From the NCBI GenBank assembly GCA_003117195.1, contig BDSI01000016.1, positions 1,178,001 to 1,242,000 of the forward strand: 64,000 bases of DNA, read 5' to 3'. Source of the stretch: Eudorina sp. 2006-703-Eu-15 (Eukaryota; Chlorophyta; Chlorophyceae; Chlamydomonadales; Volvocaceae). The position numbers were made by a program, and so were the translations under genes. Positions 38,221 to 54,396 of this stretch are shown in pieces. The first letter of the stretch is position 1, and each line of letters opens with the position of its first letter. Under the pieces are notes generated by a model, which saw only the letters and a program-made list of their open reading frames with translations, searched no databases and was not told where the DNA came from.

Positions 38221-41200
38221 ATGCAGAACCCAACGCTCCTCGGCCGTCGCGCCGCTCATCCAGCGGCCGGCCTAACCCCGAAGCCCGTAAGCAACATCGC
38301 CGAAACATACTGCAATATTCTGGACCGAAGGACGTGTCTCAAATTGCCGGCGGATGCTTTCCTGCAGGTTGCGCCCAGCCCTCGCGTTGCCAGCACCCGG
38401 CAGGTACATAATATTAAATTGGGTCATACGAGTGAAATTTTTGGTAGAAGATCAGTGCTGATCCCCAGGTTTTGGGCATTTCAGGTTGCGTGCAATGTTG
38501 CGACCGGACCACGGCCTCAGCTCACGACCTTCAAGGGCGGAAACAATGGCAGCAACAAGCCGGTGTCGCTGGACCTTCGTGATGAGGGTAAGCGTGCATG
38601 GCATGGATCTGTTCCTTTTGACAGTGTGCGACCTGCGCTTGCAGGCTGGAAAGCCTGGTAACGTCATCTGGCCTCAAGTCTGTTGAATTGTCGGAACAGT
38701 AACACTGAACTTTTGCTTGTTTGAGACTACACCGACCTGCCTTCGCCGGTTGTGCAGGTACTGGCCTGTTCACGAGCACCAGCCCGGAGATGCGCCGTGT
38801 CGTTCCGGAGAACGTTAACGGCCGCGTGAAGGTGAAGCTGGTGTATGTTGTTCTGGAGGCTCAGTACCAGTCGGCCGTCACCGCTGCGGTGAAGAGCATC
38901 AACGAGAAGAACAGCAAGGTATGCATGTTTTGTAAACATGGTCGCAGCGTGTCTTCATTTGTGAGTTTAGTATTGACCGCCTGGTACACTCGTGTAGGTG
39001 TGCTTTGAGGTGGTTGGCTATCTGCTGGAGGAGCTCCGCGACTCGAAGAACTTCGAGGCTCTTAAAGAGGATGTCGCGACTGCGAATATCTTTATTGGGT
39101 CGCTCATCTTCATTGAGGAGCTTGCGGAGAAGGCAAGCGGCGCACACGATTCGTAGCAGGGGGGCCCGTCTCGGGATATGGGTTTTGATCCGCGGGGTAT
39201 CGGACTGACAGGGTTGATCAAGATTCTCAATGATATTATATGGATGCGTACGGATGCGCGTGCAAACGCTTGGGCCCCTCGGTGGCATGTAGTTCCGCGT
39301 AGGCGGAAGACACCGTTGGGTTTTGGTCCGACGCATGTATCTTGGAAGCGACGTCGCGCAGGGGGATTGAATGAAGTCCACCCCGCTGGGTTTTCGCTGC
39401 AGATCGTGGAGGCTGTGAAGCCGCTGCGTGATCAGCTGGACGCATGCCTCATCTTCCCGTCGATGCCGGCGGTCATGAAGCTGAACAAGCTGGGCACCTT
39501 CTCCATGTCCCAGCTGGGGCAGTCCAAGTCGGTGTTCTCTGAGTTCATCAAGTCTGCTCGCAAGGTATTCGGGCCGCTATGGAATCTATGCGCCACTATT
39601 TGCAGTCGCCAGTTACGGAAAGCTCGTCATCCATCACTCCTTTGAGGAGAAACATGTCGGGAGCAGCCGCTCTGCAACTTCCGTCGGATTGCGTACTGAG
39701 TTCCAGACGTTGTCCGCGGATTTGGGCTGGGGTTGGCCATGGGTCGACCGCACAGAGCGGGCATGCACTGTTGACACTGACCCATGCTTACATGGGTTGA
39801 CAATTGCAGAACAACGACAACTTCGAGGAGGGCCTGCTGAAGCTGGTGCGCACCCTGCCTAAGGTGCTCAAGTACCTCCCGTCCGATAAGGCGCAGGACG
39901 CCCGCAACTTCGTGAACAGCCTGCAGTACTGGCTGGGCGGCAACTCGGAGAACCTGGAGAACCTGCTGCTGAACATTTCCTCGGCGTATGTGCCGGCCCT
40001 GAAGGGCGTGGACTTCACCGTTGCGGAGCCACAGCAGTACCTGGATGTTGGCATCTGGCACCCGCTTGCGCCCATGATGTACGAGGACCTGAAGGAGTAC
40101 CTGAACTGGTAAGCTTGGTGACGCAGCGCTGAGTGTTGCAGTATCCAGCTATCCTGTTCAAGCACCAGCACTGTATCTGGGACAGCATGTTTGGGGCACA
40201 GGGCCCTAAACCGTCTTAGCAGATGCCTTTGTGCGTACAATTGCAATGTTGGGGTCATATCATTGTTCAAGGCACCCCGACTAGTGGTCGACGAAGGTAA
40301 GCACGGCGCGGCCAGAACCTTTACGTATGGTTCCGCCCTGGCGCCCTCAGGTACGACACCCGCAAGGACATGACGTTCGCGAAGGACGCGCCAGTGGTTG
40401 GCTTGGTGCTTCAGCGCTCGCACCTGGTGACGGGCGACGAGGGCCACTACAGCGGCGTGGTTGCTGAGCTGGAGGCTCGGGGAACGAAGGTCATTCCTGT
40501 CTTCGCAGGTGCGTCAGTGCAGGTGTTGATTACGCATGGTCTTTAGACTGGCGACGTGCGAGAGACTGGCCACTTTTTGAGTTGGAAGACGGCTCGCGTG
40601 GCAGTGCGAAATCATTATGGAGTCCTACTACTGGGCTTTGTGTGGGGATCGTCTATCAGAATGCGGAGCCTGGCTGGCTTGGGTATGATCATTAAAACAC
40701 GAAAGGCGCTGGGCCGTGTACGAGAGAAACTGCGTCACTTCGCCCGGTGTTCCCCGCTCATGTGCCCCCTTTGGCTGCTGGCTTCAGGTGGCCTGGACTT
40801 CTCGGCCCCGGTGAAGAAGTTCTTCTATGATCCGCTGGGCAGTGGCAAGGCGTTCGTGGACACAGTTGTGTCGCTGACGGGCTTCGCGCTGGTTGGCGGC
40901 CCAGCCCGTCAGGATGCGCCCAAGGCCATTGAGGCCCTGAAGGCCCTCAACGTGCCGTACCTGGTCTCCCTTCCGCTTGTGTTCCAGACCACGGAGGAGT
41001 GGCTGGACAGCGAGCTGGGTGTGCACCCGGTGCAGGTGGCCCTGCAGGTGGGGCGAGCTGGGAACTTGGGACCTTCGGTGCCGCACGTAGGCGGAACGGG
41101 CTTGATAGTTTTCTCGGATGTGCGGAAGCTAGGGTTAAGGCGTCGCAGCACGTCAAAGTGGGCATGATTTATGGAAATGCGCGCTTGGGCCTGAGTCGCG

Positions 41201-44200
41201 CGCTCTCTCCGGACTCCGTGACATTTCAATAGAAGCCGCATCACTATTTATTGAGTGATTTCTGTATGAAAACCTTTCGTCGCAGGTGGCCCTGCCTGAG
41301 CTGGACGGTGCCATTGAGCCCATCGTCTTCGCTGGCCGCGACTCCAACACTGGCAAGTCGCACTCCCTGCCTGACCGCATTGCGTCGCTGTGCCAGCGCG
41401 CCGTGAACTGGGCCCGCCTGCGCAAGAAGCGCAACGCTGAGAAGCGCCTGGCCATTACGGTGTTCAGCTTCCCGCCCGACAAGGGCAACGTGGGCACGGC
41501 CGCGTACCTGAACGTCTTCGGCTCGATCTACCGCGTGCTGAAGAATCTGGCCCGCGAGGGCTACGATGTGGGTCAGCTGCCTCCTTCGGAGGAGGACCTG
41601 ATCCAGACGGTGCTGACCCAGAAGGAGGCGCGCTACAACTCCACCGACCTGCACATCGCCTACAAGATGAAGGTGGACGAGTACAAGAACCTGTGCGAGT
41701 ACGCGGAGGCTCTGGAGGAGAACTGGGGCAAGCCGCCAGGTACCCTCAACACCAACGGCCAGGAGCTGCTCATCTACGGCCGCCAGTTCGGCAACGTCTT
41801 CATCGGCGTGCAGCCGACTTTCGGTTACGAGGGCGACCCGATGCGCCTGCTCTTCTCCAAGAGCGCCTCGCCGCACCACGGCTTTGCCGCCTACTACACC
41901 TTCCTTGAGAAGATCTTCAAGGCGGACGCGGTGCTGCACTTCGGCACCCACGGCTCCCTGGAGTTCATGCCCGGCAAGCAGGTCGGCATGTCGGGCGTTT
42001 GCTACCCCGACTCGCTGATTGGCACCATCCCCAACCTCTACTACTACGCCGCCAACAACCCGTCGGAGGCTACGATTGCCAAGCGCCGGTCGTACGCCAA
42101 CACCATTTCGTACCTGACTCCGCCGGCCGAGAACGCGGGTCTGTACAAGGGCCTGAAGGAGCTCAAAGAGCTGATCAGCAGCTACCAGAGCATGCGCGAC
42201 AGCGGCCGCGCGGAGCAGATCTGCGCCACCATCATTGAGACGGCGCGCCAGTGCAACTTGGACAAGGTATGCACTGACGGTCGCGGAACGGATGCGTTAG
42301 GGAGTCCCACCTACTTCCCTTGTGTGACTGTATCCGCTGCGCGAAGGTCACGAGTTCTAGCGGTTTTCTGCCAGTCAGTCCGGCAGGTGCCCATAAGGAT
42401 AACTTCATCCGAGGCCTCATTCATACATCTGACTTGGTGCTTAATATTGTACGACCTCACAGGACGTCAAGCTGCCGGACGCGGAGTCCAAGGACCTGAC
42501 GGTGGACGACCGCGACATGATTGTGGGCAACGTGTACCGCAAGCTGATGGAAATCGAGTCGCGCCTGCTGCCGTGCGGCCTGCATGTGGTGGGCTGCCCG
42601 CCAACGGCTGAGGAGGCCGTGGCCACTCTGGTCAACATTGCCGAGCTGGACCGCCCGGACAACGACCCGCCGATCAAGGGCCTGCCGGGCATCCTCGCCC
42701 GCGCTATGGGCCGTGACATCGAGCAGGTGGGTGCCATTGGAGGGACTGGGACTCGTGGGCCTCAGGGATAACATGTGAACGAGATTCTAAATAACCCTAG
42801 TCGGTCGGAGAGCTGCTGTTGTGAAGTGCCTCAAAGTGCACTCTGGTTCACTTCGTCTACGTCTACGATGTGTAATGTTCGTCGCTCTGGTTCTGTGTTG
42901 CGATTATGAATCATTTCCTGGTCGCCGTGCCACCAATGCCCTGTTGCAGGTGTACTCGGGCAACAACAAGGGCATCCTGGCGGATGTCGACTGCCTGCAG
43001 CGCATCACTGAGGCCTGCCGCGCGTGCGTGCGCGAGTTCGTGAAGGACCGCACGGGCCTCAACGGCCGCATCGGCACCAACTTCATGACGCAGCTGCTCA
43101 AGTTCACGGGCTTCTACGTGGACCCGTGGGTCCGCGCGCTCCAGAACGGCGAGTTCGCCAAGGCTGATCGCCAGGAGCTGATCACCCTGTTCAACTACCT
43201 GGAGTTCTGCCTGACCCAGGTGCGTTCAGACTCTTGAGCTGCTTCACAAATTTAAGTCAGTAATAGATATTTGACTGGGTTTGCGCGCTCGACGGTATGT
43301 AAACTGAGCACCGTCTAGACGCCGCACTGAAATCACGTGACGTCCCTTCTTGTACAGGTTGTCAAGGACAACGAGCTGGGCGCCCTGGTTGAGGCCCTGA
43401 ACGGCCAGTACGTCGAGCCGGGCCCGGGTGGTGACCCCATCCGCAACCCGAACGTGCTGCCCACTGGCAAGAACATCCACGCTCTGGACCCGCAGTCCAT
43501 CCCGACCCAGGTAAGCAGACCTGGCATAGTTCCGGTGACTGTCCTCGGTAATTGCAACGCGCAGCGCTACCAATATCTGTTATGTACCGCCTGCCGAAGC
43601 AAAGATTTGTCATGCTGTCGAAATCGACATCGATAATGGTGAGTCATGTCGGTTGACATGTACGCGTTGCCACGTTAACGCCACGCAGGCTGCTCTGAAG
43701 AGTGCTCGGCTGGTCGTGGACCGCCTGCTGGACCGCGAGCGGGACAACAACGGTGGCAAGTACCCTGAGACCATTGCCCTGGTTCTCTGGGGCACTGACA
43801 ACATCAAGACCTACGGCGAGTCGCTTGCCCAGGTTATGATGATGGTCGGTGTTAAGCCAGTGCCGGACGCTCTGGGCCGCGTGAACAAGCTGGAGGTTAT
43901 TCCCCTGGAGGAGCTGGGCCGCCCGCGTGTCGATGTGGTGGTCAACTGCTCGGGTGTCTTCCGCGACCTGTTCGTCAACCAGATGCTGCTCCTTGACCGT
44001 GCCATCAAGCTGGCGGCGGACCAGGACGAGCCGGATGAGATGAACTTCGTGCGCAAGCACGCTAAGCAGCAGGCTGCCGAGCTTGGCCTGCAGGCCGTGC
44101 GCGACGCCGCTACCCGCGTTTTCTCCAACTCGTCGGGCTCGTACTCGTCCAACGTCAACCTGGCGGTGGAGAACAGCAGCTGGAGCGACGAGTCGCAGCT

Positions 44201-45091
44201 TCAGGAGATGTACCTGAAGCGCAAGTCGTACGCCTTCAACTCGGACCGGTAAGCATGGGTGGTGAAGTCCTGGGCAAGATGAGAAGTCCTGGGCAAGATA
44301 TTTCCACGAAATAAGTTAGCATCGTTTCGGCGAAGATTGTCATGAGCCCACCAACGTTTCTTTCTGTTGGACAGGCAAATTATGTAACAAAACCCGCCGC
44401 GTGTGGGTGTTTGATCACCCTGTCCCCATTACGGCATTTGCTGGACTGATGCAGCACTAAGTGAATCCGCCTCCAATTTTCACTATCTCGTATCCCTTGC
44501 AGGCCTGGCGCTGGTGGCGAGATGCAGCGTGACGTCTTTGAGGCGGCCATGAAGACCGTCGACGTCACTTTCCAGAACCTTGACTCGAGCGAGATTTCGC
44601 TGACGGACGTGTCGCACTACTTCGATTCGGACCCCACCAAGCTGGTGGCCTCTCTCCGGAACGATGGGCGGACCCCCAACGCCTACATTGCCGACACCAC
44701 GACGGCGAACGCTCAGGTTCGGACGCTCGGCGAGACTGTGCGCCTCGACGCGCGTACGAAGCTGCTCAACCCTAAGTGGTACGAGGGCATGCTTGCCTCG
44801 GGCTACGAGGGCGTCCGCGAGATCCAGAAGCGCATGACCAACACGATGGGCTGGTCAGCAACCTCGGGCATGGTGGACAACTGGGTGTACGACGAGGCCA
44901 ACTCCACGTTCATTGAGGATGAGGCGATGGCTCAGCGCCTGATGAACACCAACCCGAACAGCTTCCGCAAGCTGGTGGCAACCTTCCTTGAGGCAAACGG
45001 CCGCGGGTACTGGGATGCCAAGCCCGAGCAGCTGGAGCGCCTCCGGCAACTGTACATGGACGTTGAGGACAAGATCGAGGGTGTGGAGTAA
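38221..45091 (+). CDS. CHLH: Magnesium chelatase subunit H (complete)
   Basis: Fifteen exons: 38221-38286, 38368-38403, 38485-38587, 38758-38918, 38998-39132, 39403-39564, 39810-40108, 40351-40508, 40788-41047, 41286-42266, 42463-42726, 42950-43219, 43358-43510, 43689-44248, 44503-45091. They sum to about 1,398 codons, the family's usual length, with phase intact. The protein is the porphyrin-binding catalytic subunit that, with the AAA+ subunits CHLI and CHLD, inserts Mg2+ into protoporphyrin IX in the plastid, the first committed step of chlorophyll synthesis. The N-terminus ([17 protein letters not shown]) is a transit peptide. Conserved blocks include [56 protein letters not shown] and [20 protein letters not shown]. 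It aligns nearly end to end with remembered volvocine CHLH. Intron 5 begins AAG|GCAAGC, a GC-AG intron. In plants this subunit (GUN5) also affects plastid-to-nucleus signalling. Confidence 0.98.
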
Positions 45092-45970
45092 GCGCTCCCC
45101 AGCCGTCCAGCATGGTAGCGCGCACGGGAGCGTGGCGAGGGCTCTCACTTCAGTGGAGCCGCCGTGATGGACATTCGGACGCTAGGTGCTAACGGTGGTG
45201 CCAGCGGTGGAAGGTACTCGGTTCGTGTACAGTTTCATATGAGGTTTGCGCCCTCGTTTGCGAGGATGTTTTTGCTTGAGCGACCCATGTGTGTTGATGT
45301 GCTGTGGGGCCTGCGCGCGCGCGATGACGGCCTCATCGACACGGCAGTCCGGCTGCGAGCTGTTGCAGATGCATCCCGGGCGTGAAGTGGAGTGGGAGTG
45401 GACTGATGTGGAGCCAGAGTGGAGGGGAGCATCGGCCACGCGTCCTCGGCGACAGTGAGCTGCTGAGGAAGACTGCAGGTACTAAGGAGCGGACAAGGGC
45501 CGTGGGAGCGGTAGTGGTGCCCGCAAATGTTTGTTCGAGTGCGTCTGTTGGCAGGGGCGCAGGGCTGCGGGGTTCGGGTGCCTTCGGTGACGGCGGCATG
45601 CCGCCCCGTCGGCTCCCGCCTTCCTGATTGGTAGGAGCGGAGAGAGCGGAGTGAGAGCTGATCTGGTGGTGGGGCTTCATACGCCCGAGTTAGGGGTAGT
45701 CCTGGTGACAGGTAGCGAGGACTGGAGTGAAGCCGGCCTGCAGCGTGCAGACTGCGCCTTTTTCTTCGCGTGTGCGGCGTGCAGGGGGCTGCGGCAAATC
45801 GCTACCATGCTCTCGCGCTACACCCAAGAACGTTTGCTTTTGTGTTTGATACTAATTCTTTTCGTTTCCTGCTGTGCCGCGATGTCTTACTCATGGTAAG
45901 CCATCCCAACTGTTTGCCGACGTGCTCACTGTGCAATCGATCATGATCTGCTTGGTGGCAAACACGGCGT

Positions 45971-45975
45971 CATGT
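45971..45975 (+). terminator. CHLH: Candidate poly(A) signal TGTAA of CHLH
   Basis: TGTAA about 880 nt after the CHLH stop fits the long 3' UTRs of this lineage. It is inferred from the motif only. Confidence 0.4.
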
Positions 45976-46113
45976 AAAAGTAAAGCAAGCTGAACGGTCT
46001 GCGTCGTGTTGACCCCATCAAACATGCCAAGGCAGCCCGAGTGCCCGACGCTGCTCAGTCACGCGAACCTCAGCACCGACCTCGACCCCACAAACTGAAT
46101 GAATGAATGAATG

Positions 46114-46118
46114 TTACA
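46114..46118 (-). terminator. Candidate poly(A) signal TGTAA of the DUF1295 gene
   Basis: TTACA on the plus strand reads TGTAA on the minus strand, about 660 nt beyond the stop at 46777. Only about 140 bp separate it from the CHLH signal, so the transcripts end tail to tail. Confidence 0.35.
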
Positions 46119-46776
46119 GCGGACAAACTGTGTTTGACACGTCGCTTACACCGCCACATGAGAGATGGCGTATTTCATCATTTCAGTATAATGTCGAACT
46201 GATTGTGCAAGTAGGCGGGCGCGCGTGCAAATCCGGTGAATGCTCAATGGACTGGATGACATGGTCCGCTGCGAAACGCTGCCAAACAATGGCATGCCGA
46301 TGGACACATAGCCACATACACCCCCAGACACCGCGAGAAAGCGTACGAGCGGATGTCCTGGATAACACGCGGAGATGGTCCGATTTTCAGGTACGGCAGC
46401 GTTTACCAAGCGGAGTTCTAGCAGCGAGCCCATCGCCGTTGGGCGGTACCTGTCCCAAGTCCAAGCAACAAGAAGGCAACGTGCTGAGAGTGGCCCACTC
46501 AAAGCCCAGCTCAAAAATGCAAGCGTTACCGCACACTGCCTCAGTAGTTCAGCGCTGTGGCGACCGAACCCCAACTCGTCCCAACATCAATAAGTGAATC
46601 GCAGTGCACAGCAGCAATGGCCGTACTCGCACAATGCGAAAACATCATGGCACAACTTTCACCATGTTGCGTTTCAATCCAACGGACGTGCTCCCCATCC
46701 TTTTTCCGACCACGCGAACGCCAGGTTTGCAGCCTCCGTACTAGTTCCAGCTAATCGGCTCACTGGATGTGGTTGC

Positions 46777-49670
46777 CTAAGCGACGGCTGCCCGCTTGTG
46801 CCACGGAATCCACACGCTCGTGGTGCGTTGGTAATGACGGTAAAGTTCGGCGCGTTCTGGGCGCTCCAACATCCTCTCCTCCGTCATCAGCGTGATGGGA
46901 ATCTGCATCATGGCGCAGCATGCATATTAAATCGTTTCTGCCAGGGGGCATTCGTCAACAAGCTGCTAATGCAGGGAGTCAAACTTACAAAGCAGAGAGT
47001 GTTGAAGGCAGCTCCAACCAGCATCCATGGCTGCCCGCAGAGCACTGCCCACATACCCAAAGACCACCACCAAAGCTGTTCTCCAAAGAAATTGGGGTGG
47101 CGGCTGTACCGCCATAGCCCTGCATGATTAGCCGAAGAAATGAGAGCCAAGCGCAACGTATGGCACGGTGCAGCAAAGTCAGCCACGCAAACCGTCCTGC
47201 TACCCACCAGTGTCCAGCAAGAGGAGGCGCGGCCGACCCTCCGCCGCGCGCTTCTCATTCTCCACCATAAAATGACGCAGTTGGTTATCAGCGATAAGCG
47301 CAATCATGATGCCTGCATACAGAAGGGCCAAAGCCAAGCATGTGCTCGTCAGACAGACACATGCAGTGGGTGCCCTCAGCCAACAAAGCAACGAATGCTC
47401 CTGCAGCGACGACAATATCCCACGAACGCCCAGACAACTTCAGGTTAGTCAAATGTCCGTGCACACCTGTTGCGGCCGACAGGAAGATCGCAGTGTCCAC
47501 AACCGGATTCCACGGCGTTGCGGCATTGTGGATAGCGAGCAGCGGCAGCGTGATGCCCACCAACATGAGCTGCTGCACGATGCCCACCGCAAAGAACGAC
47601 AGGAACGCCCAACGCGCGCGGCCGTAGCGCTGCGCCATGCGCGTGTAGCGCCAGTCTTCACGGGCGCCTACTTGCCACTCTTCCCTGCAGGTCCCGATGA
47701 AGGCAAGGTCCAGGAGAACCGGGTTTGTTACGTGTAGACGTTTTCCACACCATGCTGAATGGCCGCAGCGAAGACCCGCCTCTCCTTAAATTTGCTAGCA
47801 CCCCAGCATCTCCGATGTGTGCGACATGCATTGTTCTGTTTACCTGCGGAAGTACGAGTGCGTGAGCCGGACCGCCCAAACCCAGAGAAGGCCCATGGCA
47901 AGGCGACTGCGCAGTGGCTGGCTGACGGTCGTGGGGTGGTGCTGATAGAAAAGGCCAATCATGATAGGCACAATGGTCCAGAATGGGTCAATCAGCTGCG
48001 GTCAGGGAAGAGGAAGGCGGGTGTGTCGTGAACAAGAGACGTTCAAGAGGTACGCAAGGACAAGAAAACGGCTGTTAGAGCTGAATGAACCGCGACCAGA
48101 GCCCTCCGCTGGTCATGGCATTATCTAAGGCCTGGAGCGCGGGTGAGGACCTCAACCCGTCACGCACAAAGAGCACTCTTTTTATGGATCAGCACCCCTT
48201 GGGTGTGCTACGCCTACACCATACAAACGACTTACCCAGGTGCTGCCCTTTTTTGATACCGTGGAAGCGAGGGGGGCCGAATCATTCGGGCGTTCGGATG
48301 GGGCGTTCGGATGGTGGCATAGCAAGGATGTCAGTTAGACGCACAAACCTTGCTAGGTGAAATCGAATAACAACGTACAATGTCAAATTGGTCAACGGGC
48401 GATAACTGCAGTCAATAGCAAGCTTGGAGGAAGGCCGTTGCACACATCTGACCGCGCATCGGGTTGCAGTCCGGTTACCACCACGCGATGCATGCATATC
48501 TTCCTCCTGCCCATCCTTCGCTCCACTGACCTGCAACAAGCTGATGAACCAGAACAAGACCGACACGTTGAGCAGGAAGACTAGGTTCACGGCCAGCAGC
48601 GGCTCCTGATAGCCGACCGCGCACCAGAAGTCAGCCGTGGTGAGCGACGACATTTTGCCGTTCCAGACAACCCCGAGCGGCCTCATGTACTGGTCCTCTC
48701 TGCAGCCGAAGTGCAGCTGACGGTGGAAGTAAATGGCGGGCAGCGTCACCAGGAAAATGAGCAGCGTGTTGCGCACACGCTGCTCCCAGGACAGGCGCTG
48801 CGGAACGGAGCTGTAGCCGGGTGCCTTGCAGGAGGCCGACGGTGGCGCCGCGGCACCCACATCGCTTATCCTGGGCGACACCAGCGGGCTTGTGATGTAC
48901 TCCGTGTTACTTGCGGATGTCGGCAGCGGTGTCGGCTCCTCCACACCGGCACCGACCGTGGATAAGGTTGGGGTAATGGTGGGATCGGCTGGGGTGCTAC
49001 CAGGGCTCATCGTCCCTGGTGCAAACCGCAGCGACTTGCGTGGTCGACCACGTGACTGCCGAGCGGGTGTTGGCGAACCCAGCACGCCGGTGGCCGGAAG
49101 CTCAACCTCCGTGGGAGGCGCGGTCTCGGCGGTGGTCACCGCGGCAATGGTGGGGCCGATGGGATTCAGCAGCTTGGCACCAAGGCCGGCTCCTTCACTG
49201 CCGCTGAAACCAGCCCCGCCGCTGCTATCGTAGCCGTCACCACCACGAGAAGTGCGCGAGCGGCTTCGCCTGCGTCCTGTGCCCGGCGTTGCAGCGGCTG
49301 ACCGCCTGCCCCGACTAGGTGTCATCGGCAGTACGGGATTTGTGCCGGGTTCCGGCAGAGCTGTGATCCACTCGGCGGGCAACTTCGAGACATCCCACCA
49401 GGTGTCCGTTCCATCGTCGCAGAGGATTCGGATTCGGCCCTCCGGGTACCCGCGCGTCGGGCGAGCGAAGTGAAGTACAACTGCCGTGGTCGCCGCAGAC
49501 TGAAAGAGGCGCGCGGCAAACAACAATCGGTGGAGAAGTCAATTACCGGCAATACTACGGCTATGTCAACACTGTAGGTGTTGGCGATGGGCGACCTTTA
49601 GCGGACTTGCCTGCTTTGGTACCCACGCCTCGCCTGGTATAAGCAAAGAAGCTCCGACTAGATGAGACAT
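46777..49670 (-). CDS. DUF1295 / steroid 5-alpha-reductase-like membrane protein
   Basis: Seven minus-strand exons: 49611-49670, 48531-49499, 47844-47995, 47467-47684, 47208-47312, 46989-47119, 46777-46902. The phases all agree and give about 586 residues. The C-terminal half is a polytopic DUF1295 domain. It has LIDPFWTIVPIMIGL, EDWRYTRMAQRYG, ALIADNQLRHF and the signature GLWRYSRHPNFFGEQLWWW, which in family members binds NADPH, and ends ITLMTEERMLERPERAELYR. Related proteins reduce double bonds in lipids or sterols; the substrate here is unknown. The N-terminus is unusual: GEAWVPKQ joins VVLHFARPTRGYPEGRIRIL and CDDGTDTWWDVSKLPAEWI, a compact beta-rich stretch resembling a Tudor/SH3-like fold. 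About 200 Pro/Ser/Thr-rich residues follow, then membrane segments from RNTLLIFLVTLPAIYF. Intron 1 starts CAG|GCAAGT, a GC-AG intron. The ATG at 49670 is chosen because it gives the only phase-matching first exon found. Confidence 0.83.
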
Positions 49671-49970
49671 TGGAGTCTTTGGAGGAAACAGGCACGCGAC
49701 TTCAAACGGAACAGTCGGTCAAAGACTTTGAATAGTCAACGGGTATTTCGGCCTTGTTTGCATGAGAGAGCGCAACTTGAATTAAATGCACAAGACTTGA
49801 TCAATTACAGCTGAAGTTTAATTATCGCCAACTACGGTAATCATGGTGGAGGCGACGGTTATTTCAGAACAATTTGCGTACGGCATCCACACCGTCGCGC
49901 GACAAGGACAGCGATCCTTTCAATGCGTCGGTCCTTTTCGCCCAAAACTTGCTGATTTGTCTTTGTCAAA
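49671..49970. promoter_or_regulatory. 300-bp head-to-head promoter region (DUF1295 gene / IPMDH)
   Basis: Only 300 bp separate the two divergent start codons, so both promoters and 5' UTRs must share it. It is less GC-rich than the flanking exons. No specific element was recognised. Confidence 0.5.
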
Positions 49971-53417
<3,447 letters not shown>

Positions 53418-54396
53418 GCGGAAGCGGACGTGCGTGTCTGTACAGAAGGTTTCCGCGAGGGGGGCAGGGACTGTCCTCGGCCCTGTTTTCCGCCACCCCA
53501 GCCGGCGGGAAGCTGTCTGACGTATCGCAGCGGAACTCTGCGCCGACCTTGGACCCTCGCGATGCGGATGATGGTGTAGCGGGCAGCGGCGACCGCGGAC
53601 TGAGCGTCTGATAAGGTGGAGCGCGGTTGTGGACGCTTTCCCTTCCATGTATCCTGCCATGGGAAGGGATAGCCTCGGAGACAACGGGCGACAGCTTGGT
53701 AATGTTGTGTGATAGTGTTCGGGATTGGACTACGTTGGCTGGACCTTGCTGAGAGAAATGCACAGGTTTCAACGACTGAACACCAAAACTCCAAACACTC
53801 GGCATCGGACGTTTTTACACGCAGATTATAGGCGCGCAGTGCATTTCCACGTGTTTTAGAGCAGGCTTCCCCAATTTTCAGGTATTCCCGAGAATACTTC
53901 CCCGTGGGAATGTCTTGCCGCATGGGAAGGAGCTGAGCGGCGGGGGCCAGCTGACTGTAGCCGCACTGGAGCGCACACGGTGTAAGGCACACACAATGGA
54001 TTGGCTTCGGCTGTTGTGTACGGCAATGCGCGGAGTGCGTAGGGCTAGACCATCTCGCATGAACATCAAAGCCAAGGCGCTGTATGGGACAGTCGCAGTC
54101 AACTGCAGCGCATAGTGCTAGCAACCCAACCTTGGGACATTTCATCGCACGGTTAGTGACTGTGATCTGCCGCCAACGGGGGCTACGACAGCTCCCATGA
54201 GCACCGAGATTCCATACCTTGGCAGCCACTGCAACATGTACACCCACCCAAAGCCATGGCCCAAACGGAAGCACAAGCCCTCACAAGCCGAGTTGGGGTA
54301 CAACAACATCGCAACGTCGTTTCACCCAGATATGCACAGATCGCGTGCAAGCCATTCTCCTGAAAACGGCATCAATGCCAAATGTCCAAGCGGTAA
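53418..54396. other. Convergent 3' region of IPMDH and the RAD9-like gene
   Basis: No exon is supported. Candidate TGTAA signals face each other with overlap: plus strand at 53981-53985 (IPMDH) and minus strand at 53815-53819 (RAD9-like). The two 3' UTRs may therefore overlap by over 100 nt. Confidence 0.45.

Larger units (their letters stand above)
45092..46776. other. Convergent 3' region of CHLH and the DUF1295 gene
   Basis: No coding sequence is supported; it holds the two 3' UTRs of a tail-to-tail gene pair. A short (GAAT)n run lies at about 46096-46112. Confidence 0.55.

Noticed and set aside
45382..45899. Small ORFs after CHLH, one with a hydrophobic C-terminus
   Set aside because: They lie within the expected CHLH 3' UTR and lack splice or domain support.
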